From NCBI RefSeq assembly GCF_937934665.1, contig NZ_CALGYW010000058.1:1-64000 (forward strand): a stretch of DNA of 64,000 bases. Direction: 5' to 3'. The first letter of the stretch is position 1. Each line of letters begins with the position of its first letter. Made by a program: the position numbers and the translations under genes. The notes beneath the pieces were generated by a model, which saw only the letters and a program-made list of their open reading frames with translations, did no database searches and had not been told where the DNA came from. Below, piece by piece: positions 1 through 6,786 of the stretch. The stretch is from an uncultured Anaerococcus sp. Lineage in GTDB: Bacteria > Bacillota > Clostridia > Tissierellales > Peptoniphilaceae.

Positions 1-1
1 T

Positions 2-364
2 GTCGAAGGAGATTTTAAAATTGATACATTATATAAAATAAAGCTTATCTATGATGAATCAAGTAAGGAATATAAAAAAGATGATAAGGGGAAACTTGCA
101 ATTACTTATTTTAAAACCCTAGAATATAACGATAAATTTTCTCTTATAGAATGTGATATAAAAACAGGTAAAACACATCAAATTAGGGCAAGTCTTAAAA
201 ATTTAGGGCACCCTATAGTAGGTGATAAGCTTTATGGATCAGATTATGAATTTGATAGATTTCTTCTTCACTCATATTATTTGAAATTTACTGAATTTAT
301 CAGTCAGGAAAGTATTATCCTTAAGAATATTCCTGATTTCAAGCCTTTTTTGTCGGATTTATGA
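2..364 (+). CDS. RluA/RluD-family pseudouridine synthase, C-terminal part (5' truncated by window edge)
   Basis: An open frame enters at base 2 and stops at TGA 362-364, giving about 120 residues. It carries the family signature KTGKTHQIRASLKNLGHPIVGDKLYG split over the visible part, including the HQIR segment and the G-D-x-x-YG block near the C-terminus of RluA-type synthases. These enzymes isomerise uridines in rRNA or tRNA. The catalytic RLDxxTSG motif would lie upstream, outside the window. It is paralogous to the complete enzyme at 12033-13004. Which uridine is modified cannot be told from this fragment. Confidence 0.85.
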   Translation, partial: VEGDFKIDTLYKIKLIYDESSKEYKKDDKGKLAITYFKTLEYNDKFSLIECDIKTGKTHQIRASLKNLGHPIVGDKLYGSDYEFDRFLLHSYYLKFTEFISQESIILKNIPDFKPFLSDL

Positions 365-375
365 AAAGATTTATC

Positions 376-404
376 TTGCAAATTCATGAAAAATATATTA
401 TAAT
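376..404 (+). promoter_or_regulatory. sigma-A promoter of the structured RNA
   Basis: A TTGCAA -35 box at 376-381 and a perfect TATAAT -10 box at 399-404 are separated by 17 bases. The predicted start, about seven bases after the -10 box, falls at 410-412, exactly where the closing helix of the following RNA begins. Confidence 0.8.
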
Positions 405-410
405 TAAGGT

Positions 411-569
411 ATCCTAAGGTACAGGTCCAATTTAAACCTACAAACTTTATAAGGGATTGCGGAGTTTCAACTTTGATGACAAGCCTCCATTGAGTGGAAG
501 TCAGAGATTTTGGACAGCTTGCCCACCTTCACATACGGGAAGGTCTTAAGTTAAGGACCACCTTAGGAT
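411..569 (+). ncRNA. ssrS: structured non-coding RNA, probably 6S RNA
   Basis: No ORF fits this stretch. Its two ends pair perfectly: ATCCTAAGGT at 411-420 with ACCTTAGGAT at 560-569. The helix continues, after a 3-base bulge, as GGTCC 424-428 with GGACC 555-559. An internal hairpin pairs ACCTTC 525-530 with GAAGGT 539-544, preceded by a GCTTGCCC segment like that before the terminal hairpin of Bacillus 6S RNA. A long rod of about 160 nt with a central bubble and its own strong promoter fits 6S RNA, which binds sigma-A RNA polymerase. The assignment is by architecture and partial motif memory. Another orphan structured RNA is possible. Confidence 0.6.
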
Positions 570-638
570 TAAATTAAGTTTTAAAAAAATATTTTTGGGT
601 AATAATTAGTAAGACTAAAATAAAAGGAGATTATATAT

Positions 639-1247
639 ATGTCACTATCAGATTATATTGAAAGCAAAGCAAAAGCAAAACAAAGAGAAATCAAATATGA
701 AATTTGGAAAGCGAAAAATCATGATTCAAGAATGAGAGGTCAAGGCCTTTTAATAGGTGCTTTAGCTGGAGCGGCAGCAGGTATCTTACTTGCACCAAAA
801 TCAGGAAAACAAACTAGAGAAGACTTAAAAGAAGCTTTTAATGATACAGTAGAAACTGTAAGAGATACTACAAATGACGTAATTGACCAAGCTAAAGATG
901 GTTATGAAGACTTAAAATACAGAGCTTATACAGATCTTCAACCAATCAAAGATGGTATTGAATATGGATCAGAAGTAGCAAAAGATACAGGCATACAAAT
1001 CAAAGATGCTTCTAAAGGAGTAAAAGATTCACTAGCTGATGGCGCTAAAGACGTTAAAGAAATAGTAAAAGAAAGTGCCGGAGAAATATCTAAAGTTGCT
1101 GATGAAAAGAAAGAAGAAGTTTCAGCTGAAGCTAAAGATGCAAAAAAAGATGTAAAAGCAGGTGCTAAAGAAGTTAAAAAAGAAGCAAAAGATACAAAAG
1201 AGAAGGTAAAAGAGAACGATTTAAAAGTTAAACATAAAAATATTTAG
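639..1247 (+). CDS. YtxH-family membrane-associated protein with Lys/Asp-rich tail
   Basis: 202 aa after a good AAGGAG site. Residues about 32-60 hold the YtxH signature: a short glycine/alanine-rich hydrophobic segment (GLLIGALAGAAAGILLAPKSG) followed by K-T-R-E-x-L. The remaining 140 residues are a highly charged, alanine- and lysine-rich amphipathic helical region with repeated KEAKD/KDVKA-type units, resembling LEA or apolipoprotein-like repeats. YtxH proteins are general-stress proteins of unknown biochemical role. It is followed 14 bases later by a DUF948-like partner, the same pairing as ytxH and ytxG in Bacillus. Confidence 0.8.
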   Translation: MSLSDYIESKAKAKQREIKYEIWKAKNHDSRMRGQGLLIGALAGAAAGILLAPKSGKQTREDLKEAFNDTVETVRDTTNDVIDQAKDGYEDLKYRAYTDLQPIKDGIEYGSEVAKDTGIQIKDASKGVKDSLADGAKDVKEIVKESAGEISKVADEKKEEVSAEAKDAKKDVKAGAKEVKKEAKDTKEKVKENDLKVKHKNI

Positions 1248-1261
1248 TCAAGGAGATATAA

Positions 1262-1705
1262 ATGAGTGTAACCATAGATTTTGATCTTCTGGGCAATATT
1301 ATTATGACAGTCTTAGCTATACTAGCCCTTGTATTTTTAGTGCTAGTATTAGTTAAGGTGAACAAATTGTTGGGAAGCGTTCAAGGAATACTTGATAAAA
1401 ATTCAAGTAACATTGATAATGTAATTACAAAATTGCCACATCTTACAAATGAAGCAAGTAGTTTAGTTGAGAATGTGAATAATGTAGTAACAGATCCAAA
1501 CTTAAAGATGGCAATAGCAAAGGTAAACGACACTATGACAAGCGTAAATTCTATAGCTGACGATGTAAAAGATACAGTCAACTATGTAGGTATAACTGCT
1601 GTTGACAGTGTTGATACTTTCGGAGCTGGAGTTGCATCAATTACTGACTATTCATCATTAATCATAGATGTAATAGATATTGTGAAAAACGTAATTGCAG
1701 GTTAA
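1262..1705 (+). CDS. single-span membrane protein, DUF948/YtxG-like
   Basis: 147 aa. One strong N-terminal transmembrane helix (about residues 10-32) is followed by a polar helical region (KLLGSVQGILDKNSSNIDNVITKLP) typical of DUF948-type proteins, and then a second mildly hydrophobic C-terminal stretch. It has its own AAGGAG site just after the ytxH-like gene and is closed by a terminator. The function is unknown. Pairing with the YtxH-like protein suggests a shared envelope-stress role (inference). Confidence 0.65.
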   Translation: MSVTIDFDLLGNIIMTVLAILALVFLVLVLVKVNKLLGSVQGILDKNSSNIDNVITKLPHLTNEASSLVENVNNVVTDPNLKMAIAKVNDTMTSVNSIADDVKDTVNYVGITAVDSVDTFGAGVASITDYSSLIIDVIDIVKNVIAG

Positions 1706-1708
1706 GCT

Positions 1709-1734
1709 AAGGCCATCTATATGATGGTCTTTTC
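1709..1734 (+). terminator. rho-independent terminator after the DUF948-like gene
   Basis: AAGGCCATC at 1709-1717 pairs with GATGGTCTT at 1723-1731 (one G-U pair) around a 5-base loop, followed by TTTCT. It separates the ytxH-like pair from the regulator gene. Confidence 0.75.
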
Positions 1735-1749
1735 TATAATGGAGGAAAT

Positions 1750-2754
1750 ATGGGACAACCAACAATTAAAGACGTTGCTAAGCTTGCAGGCGTATCAATA
1801 TCTACAGTTTCAAGGGTTATGAACAATTCAAAACCTGTAAGTCCAGAAGCAAGAAGAAAAGTAGTAGATGCAATTAACAAGCTTGACTTTAAACCTAATG
1901 AATTAGCTAGGTCTTTGGTAATGAGAAAATCAAACCTAGTAGGTGTCATTGTTAAGGATATCGGTATAGAATATATGGCTCAATTGATAAGAGGCATTGA
2001 AGAGATAGGTAGGGTTTATAAGTATGATATTTTACTTACAAGCTCCTATGGTGATGATAAACAAGTAGAAAATTCTATTGACTTTTTGGCTACCAAGCAA
2101 GTTGAAGGACTTGTAATCATTACTGAAGATATTTCTACAGAAATTCTAGTAAAACTAAGAGAAACTAGGATTCCTTTCGTCTTACTTGACAAATATCATA
2201 ATTATAAAAATATAAAAACAGTAAAAGTTGACTATGAAAGTGAAGAATATAAGCTAGTAAATAGTTTAACCGAAGCTGGCCATGAAGACATTTTACTAAT
2301 AGCTGGTAGCGAGCAAAATGTTATAAATGAATCAATGATTAAAGGATACGAGAAGGCTGTGGGAGAAGATAAGTCCCATATCCTTAGAATAGATGGCATG
2401 CTAAGCGATGATGGATATACTAACGCAGATAAGGCTATTGAAATTATTAAGAAAGAAAAAATAAGTGCAGTAGCTTGTGTTAATGATGAGCTAGCAATTG
2501 GGTTTATGAATTATTGTGTCGATCACGGAATAAAGGTTCCTGACGATCTTTCAGTCGTCGGTTTTGGAGATAATAAAATTGCAAGTATTTACAGACCAAA
2601 GCTAACAACAGTATCTATTCCATATTATGATATCGGCGCTATTTCAATAAGAGCTTTGATTAAAAGAATCAAGCATGAAGCAGAAATCTTAGAAAATGAT
2701 TGGATTATTGAAGCGCAAATTCATGAACGAGAATCTAGTAAAGTTATTAGTTAA
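1750..2754 (+). CDS. ccpA: LacI/GalR-family regulator, CcpA-like
   Basis: 334 aa, the usual LacI-family length. Residues about 5-27 form the helix-turn-helix (TIKDVAKLAGVSISTVSRVMNN), followed by the hinge helix (ELARSL). A periplasmic-binding-type effector domain runs from about residue 60. The C-terminal segment RPKLTTVSIPYYDIGAISIR closely parallels the CcpA core. It sits directly upstream of ptsH, whose product HPr phosphorylated on Ser46 is the CcpA co-repressor, which supports a carbon-catabolite role. A sugar-specific LacI paralogue remains possible. AGGAGG-type site at 1741-1746. Confidence 0.72.
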   Translation: MGQPTIKDVAKLAGVSISTVSRVMNNSKPVSPEARRKVVDAINKLDFKPNELARSLVMRKSNLVGVIVKDIGIEYMAQLIRGIEEIGRVYKYDILLTSSYGDDKQVENSIDFLATKQVEGLVIITEDISTEILVKLRETRIPFVLLDKYHNYKNIKTVKVDYESEEYKLVNSLTEAGHEDILLIAGSEQNVINESMIKGYEKAVGEDKSHILRIDGMLSDDGYTNADKAIEIIKKEKISAVACVNDELAIGFMNYCVDHGIKVPDDLSVVGFGDNKIASIYRPKLTTVSIPYYDIGAISIRALIKRIKHEAEILENDWIIEAQIHERESSKVIS

Positions 2755-2758
2755 AGTA

Positions 2759-2786
2759 TTGTTAAATTTCTAAAATATAGTAAAAT
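2759..2786 (+). promoter_or_regulatory. candidate promoter for ptsH
   Basis: TTGTTA at 2759-2764 and TAAAAT at 2781-2786, spacing 16, about 35 bases before the ptsH start. The -35 box is imperfect. Confidence 0.5.
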
Positions 2787-2820
2787 ATAAGTATAAATAT
2801 AAATCAATTAGGAGGATTTT

Positions 2821-3081
2821 ATGGCAGAAAGAACAGTAGTAGTTACAAATGAGACAGGTTTACACGCTAGACCAGCAGCATCATTAGTACAATTTGTAAA
2901 AAATTACCCAGGTGAAGTTACAATTATTAAAGATGAAAAAGAAGCAAACGCTAAGAGCATCTTCAATGTTATGAGCCTTGGAATTGCTAAAGGAACAGAA
3001 ATTAAACTAATCGTTGAAGGCGATGATGAAGAAAAATTCGCTGATGAATTAGTTGAATTTGTTGAGAATTTAGCTGAATAA
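2821..3081 (+). CDS. ptsH: phosphocarrier protein HPr
   Basis: 86 aa, the usual HPr length. His15 lies in TGLHARPAA and is the residue phosphorylated by enzyme I for sugar transport. Ser46 in NAKSIFNVMSLG is the HPr kinase/phosphatase site that links HPr to CcpA in Firmicutes. Strong AGGAGG site at 2811-2816. It lies between a CcpA-like gene and ptsI. A hairpin with a T-run follows, so ptsH is probably made in excess over ptsI. Confidence 0.95.
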   Translation: MAERTVVVTNETGLHARPAASLVQFVKNYPGEVTIIKDEKEANAKSIFNVMSLGIAKGTEIKLIVEGDDEEKFADELVEFVENLAE

Positions 3082-3093
3082 AATCAAGTCTAT

Positions 3094-3123
3094 AAAGGAT
3101 ACTTTTACAGTATCCTTTTTTTA
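3094..3123 (+). terminator. intergenic hairpin between ptsH and ptsI (terminator/attenuator)
   Basis: AAAGGATAC 3094-3102 and GTATCCTTT 3110-3118 form a perfect 9-bp stem with a 7-base loop, followed by a T-rich run to 3123. It lies inside the pts operon, so partial read-through would set the HPr to EI ratio. Confidence 0.8.
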
Positions 3124-3152
3124 AAACATAATTATAAAGGAGAATAAGTTAT

Positions 3153-4859
3153 ATGACTGAAAGATATGAAGGAATTAAGGCTAGTAATGGTTATGCTATA
3201 GGTAATATTTATTTATTTACCAGAGAAAAAATAGATATTAACCAAGCTAAAATAAAGCCAGAAGTTGCTGATAGTGAATATAAAAAGGTAAAAGACGCTA
3301 TTGACGCTTATTTCAACGATTTAAGCAATCTTGATAACCCAACTGAAGCTCAACAAAATATAGCAAATGCCCATAAAGAATTACTCCAAGACCCATACTT
3401 TTCAGATACCATTGAAGGCAAAATCAAAAATGAAAACAAAAATAGTGAACTTGCCTTAGATGAAACTATTAAGGAAATGGTAGAAATAATGAGTGCTCTA
3501 GACGATGAGTACCTAAAAGAAAGAGCAAGCGATTATCAAGATATCGGTTTCCAAGTAATGTATAAACTAAAGGGAATAAAACCAAAAGATCTATCAAATC
3601 TTGATAAGGGAAGCATAATTATATCAAAGGAACTTACTCCATCTGATACAGCTAACATGGATAAGAAAGCTGTTGTAGGTTTTGCAACCGACTTAGGTGG
3701 TAAAACAAGCCATACATCAATAATAGCTCAAACACTTGATATGCCAGCACTCGTAGGTATGGCGGATGTATCTACTAAACTAAAAGGTGGAGAAAAAGCT
3801 ATTATAGATGGTTACGAGGGTATATTAATTATTGATCCAAGTGAAGAAGAACTTGCTAAATACGAGAAACTAATCGTTGAACAAAGAGAAAAGAAAGAAA
3901 GACTCAAAACTATAAAAGATAAAGAAGCTGTAACTAAAGATGGCAAAAAAATAGAAGTATCAGCCAATATAGGAAACATTGAAGATTTAAGACTTGCCAT
4001 AGAAAATGGTTGTGACGGTGTTGGTTTATTTAGAACTGAATTCCTATACATGGAGAGTTCAGAATTCCCAAGTGAAGAAGTACAGTTTGAAGTTTATAAA
4101 GAAGCTACAGAAATGTTAGGTGAAAAACCACTAATCATAAGAACACTTGATATAGGTGGGGATAAGGGACTTGATTATTTTAAATTCCCAGAAGAAGAAA
4201 ACCCATTCTTAGGATACAGAGCAATACGTCTTTGCTTAGATAAAGAAGATATCTTTAAAACCCAGTTAAGGGCCTTAGTAAGAGCTTCTGCCTTCGGTAA
4301 CTTAAAGATAATGATCCCATTTGTAGTAAATATAGATGAACTGAAAAAATCTATCGACCTTATTGAGGAAATTAAAAAAGAATTTGATAAGGAAGGTATT
4401 GACTACAATAAAGATTTAGATGTAGGGATCATGGTTGAAACTTCAGCTTCTATAATTATGGCAGATAAGTTTATAAAATATGCCGATTTCTTCTCTATCG
4501 GTACAAACGACCTAACCCAATATACCTTGGCTGTAGATAGAGGAAATGAAAATATAGCTCATATGTACTCAAACTATAACCCAGCAGTTCTAAGAGCTAT
4601 AAAACATGTAATTGATGTATCTCACAAAGCAGGTAAATGGACAGGTATGTGCGGAGCCTTCGCAGGAGATACTGAAGCAACTAAACTTTTATTAGGATTA
4701 GGTCTAGATGAATTTTCAGGATCTTCAGCAAAAATAGCTGAGATAAAAGATACTATCCTAAAATCCAATTTAGAAGAAGAAAAAGCTTTTGCAGAAAAGG
4801 CTGTTGATTTAGAACTTGCAGAGGAAGTTGAAACTTTAGTAAAAGAACATAATAAATAA
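3153..4859 (+). CDS. ptsI: phosphoenolpyruvate-protein phosphotransferase (enzyme I)
   Basis: 568 aa, the normal EI length. It autophosphorylates from PEP and passes the phosphate to HPr His15. An N-terminal HPr-binding helical domain is followed by the phosphohistidine domain, with active His187 in GGKTSHTSIIAQ. The PEP-binding TIM barrel carries LFRTEFLYM, the RTLDIGGDK loop and Cys500 in GMCGAFAGD. AAGGAGA site at 3138-3144. It follows ptsH after an internal hairpin and is trailed 10 bases later by a kinase-like gene. Confidence 0.95.
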   Translation: MTERYEGIKASNGYAIGNIYLFTREKIDINQAKIKPEVADSEYKKVKDAIDAYFNDLSNLDNPTEAQQNIANAHKELLQDPYFSDTIEGKIKNENKNSELALDETIKEMVEIMSALDDEYLKERASDYQDIGFQVMYKLKGIKPKDLSNLDKGSIIISKELTPSDTANMDKKAVVGFATDLGGKTSHTSIIAQTLDMPALVGMADVSTKLKGGEKAIIDGYEGILIIDPSEEELAKYEKLIVEQREKKERLKTIKDKEAVTKDGKKIEVSANIGNIEDLRLAIENGCDGVGLFRTEFLYMESSEFPSEEVQFEVYKEATEMLGEKPLIIRTLDIGGDKGLDYFKFPEEENPFLGYRAIRLCLDKEDIFKTQLRALVRASAFGNLKIMIPFVVNIDELKKSIDLIEEIKKEFDKEGIDYNKDLDVGIMVETSASIIMADKFIKYADFFSIGTNDLTQYTLAVDRGNENIAHMYSNYNPAVLRAIKHVIDVSHKAGKWTGMCGAFAGDTEATKLLLGLGLDEFSGSSAKIAEIKDTILKSNLEEEKAFAEKAVDLELAEEVETLVKEHNK

Positions 4860-4869
4860 GGAATGAAAA

Positions 4870-5763
4870 ATGACTAGTGATATTAGAAATATCCTAGGTC
4901 ATACTAATATTTTTAAAAATTTAGATGAGACCTATGAATTTCAAAAGATAGGTTCCAGTAAATATAAAGTAGATAAAAATGATAAATCTTATGTTTTCGC
5001 GGTTTATGATTTTGATCAACTCGATGAAATAGAAAATGAAGCATTTATAAACGAAGTATTAGAAAATGCTGGTCTTAACCCTTTAAAGATATATGAAAGA
5101 GGTTTAATGCCAGATATAGAGAAATCTTTTAAAGTTTACGAATATAGGGATGAGACTGCTTTAAAAGATTTTCTGGAAAAAGCAAGTGAAAAAGAGCAGG
5201 AAAAAATCGGTAGCAAATTTGGTCTTGCTCTTAAAAAGCTTCATAGTATAAAATCAAGTGAGAATATAGATTGGCAAAATTATTTTTTGATAAAGTCTAA
5301 TAAGATTTTCTACAGACATGGCCTAAGTGAAATCGGTGATAGAGATTATATATTGGTCGATTTTATCAATGCCAATAAGTATCTAACAGAAAATACTGCA
5401 ATAAATTTGCTTTATAAGAATATTAGTGATAAAAACATTAGGATATATAAGAAAAACTCTTTAGACTTAAGGGGAATTAAAAAGCTAGAATATGGGGATG
5501 GTATAATAGACTTCGTTGAAATAAACAAAATAGCTATTAAATATCCGATATTTGCAAGATCTGCCCTATCTTCTTACCATGAAGAAGGCAATCCTACTAG
5601 AAAATTTTTCCGACTATTAAGTCTTTATCAGGCAACAGCTGTCCTAGATAGCATCATAGATATAAGAAATAAAACGGAATCATATTTAAGTAGTGAAGAA
5701 ATAGATTCTTTACTTCGAATGTATGATGACTTTAATGAGATAATTCCTAAGTGGCTAGATTGA
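4870..5763 (+). CDS. APH/choline-kinase-like protein with altered catalytic loop (probable pseudokinase)
   Basis: 297 aa, unrecognised by name. The order of segments suggests an aminoglycoside-phosphotransferase-like fold: a small N-lobe (residues 20-95), a helix FGLALKKLHS (about 117-126) typical of the family, then a catalytic-loop-like stretch and an IIDF segment. Where the family has HGDxxxxN the protein has Y182-K-N-I-S-D-K-N189, so the catalytic Asp appears to be Asn184 while the distal Asn is kept. It starts 10 bases after ptsI, probably in the same transcript. The fold call is by eye, and an unrelated helical protein is possible. Confidence 0.5.
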   Translation: MTSDIRNILGHTNIFKNLDETYEFQKIGSSKYKVDKNDKSYVFAVYDFDQLDEIENEAFINEVLENAGLNPLKIYERGLMPDIEKSFKVYEYRDETALKDFLEKASEKEQEKIGSKFGLALKKLHSIKSSENIDWQNYFLIKSNKIFYRHGLSEIGDRDYILVDFINANKYLTENTAINLLYKNISDKNIRIYKKNSLDLRGIKKLEYGDGIIDFVEINKIAIKYPIFARSALSSYHEEGNPTRKFFRLLSLYQATAVLDSIIDIRNKTESYLSSEEIDSLLRMYDDFNEIIPKWLD

Positions 5764-5764
5764 C

Positions 5765-5879
5765 AAAAGGGTGGCAATATGAAGTATAAGTCCCTAGCAA
5801 TAGAATTATTAACAAAATATTTACTAAGATAAAAGTTTAATTCTAGTGGGATTTGTATTTATATTTGCTACCTTTTTTA
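5765..5879 (+). ncRNA. folded RNA element with terminator-like 3' end
   Basis: Bases 5765-5777 pair with 5865-5877 in a 13-bp helix (two G-U pairs) that ends in a T-run. The arms enclose about 87 bases. Inside, TCCC 5791-5794 pairs with GGGA 5848-5851, and TAGAATTA 5801-5808 pairs perfectly with TAATTCTA 5838-5845. The 5' arm begins two bases after the stop of the kinase-like gene and contains the ribosome-binding site of a 17-codon ORF. It may be an elaborate terminator, an attenuator or a small RNA. I do not recognise a named riboswitch. Confidence 0.5.
5779..5832 (+). CDS. possible 17-residue leader peptide
   Basis: ATG at 5779 follows an AAGGGTGG site with 5-base spacing and reads MKYKSLAIELLTKYLLR to TAA 5830-5832. 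The ORF lies entirely within the folded element, and its ribosome-binding site is in the outer helix. It could be a leader peptide, but a chance ORF of this size is not unlikely. Confidence 0.25.
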   Translation: MKYKSLAIELLTKYLLR

Positions 5880-5880
5880 T

Positions 5881-5913
5881 TTGACTTTATTGAATAAATC
5901 TCCAATTTATGAT
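5881..5913 (+). promoter_or_regulatory. weak candidate promoter before yitT remnant
   Basis: TTGACT 5881-5886 lies in front of TATGAT 5908-5913, but the spacer is 21 bases, longer than normal. A second TATAAT at 5924-5929 has no matching -35 box. Confidence 0.3.
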
Positions 5914-5942
5914 ACGATTTTATTATAATATAAGGAGTTTGT

Positions 5943-6776
5943 ATGAAAAAATACCTTTGGATCTTTTTTGGATCCTTTCTTATAGCTAGCGGTTTTTTTC
6001 TATTAAGTCAAAATATAGCGGCTGGAGGACTTTATGGCTTTGCTTTAGTATTATCAAAAGCATTTCCGTTTGTAAACCTAGGAATAGTTAACCTAAGTTT
6101 AAATATTCTAGTATTATTAGCGGGTGTGATTTTTATTGGATTTGATTTTGCAAAAAAATCTTTAATATCCTCCTTAGCAGTTTCAGCCTACATCTTATTA
6201 TTTGAAAAATTAATACCGAATGTTAGACTTGGTGAGGATAAGATAATAAACATTTTGTTTGGATCAATAATAGTATCCTTTGGACTTGCTATTGTATTTA
6301 ATCATGAAGCCTCTTCTGGGGGAACTGATTTAATAGCAGCAATTTTCAATAAATACTTTAATGTTCCCCTCCATGTTTGCTTATTTTTTGCAGATTTTAC
6401 TGTAGTTCTCCTTTCTGCTTTTATATTTGGTATTGAACTTGCCATGTATGCTACCCTTGCTATAATGATTTAATCCATGGGATTTGATTATTTTATGCAA
6501 GGATTTGGCAGAAAGATTTCAATTGTAGTTATTTCAATAAATACAAAGAAATAAATTATATGCTTATTAATAAACATGCTAGGGGGAGTTACCTTACTTG
6601 AAGCTGAGGGTGGATTTTCGCACAATAGTAAGAAAGTTGTAATGACTATAACCAGCATTAGAACATTTCCAGCTATAAAAGATGATATACTAGAGATAGA
6701 TGATAAAGCCTTTATATTTACCTATACAATTTCGGAAGTTCTAGGAGAAGGCTTTATCTATAATGAGTTAAATTAG
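5943..6776 (+). pseudogene. yitT: YitT/DUF2179-family membrane protein, disrupted
   Basis: Bases 5943-6470 encode the hydrophobic N-terminal YitT region (first segment LIASGFFLLSQNIAAGGLYG, several membrane helices), ended by an in-frame TAA at 6471-6473. The same frame goes on with a recognisable cytoplasmic linker (MGFDYFMQGFGRKISIVVIS) to a second TAA at 6552-6554. The match then moves to another frame (NYMLINKHARG) and returns at 6576 to encode the DUF2179 domain (GVTLLEAEGGFSH to GEGFIYNELN). So one nonsense codon and two compensating single-base shifts, near an A-rich run and a GGGGG run, break a gene of about 277 codons. It is either a true pseudogene or sequence error. Confidence 0.85.
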
Positions 6777-6786
6777 GAGAAATATT

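Noticed and set aside
639..1247. Eukaryote-like LEA protein transferred into the genome
   Set aside because: The Lys/Asp/Ala repeats resemble LEA proteins, but the YtxH domain and DUF948-like partner explain the gene as a normal Firmicute stress protein; the tail is probably low-complexity helix.
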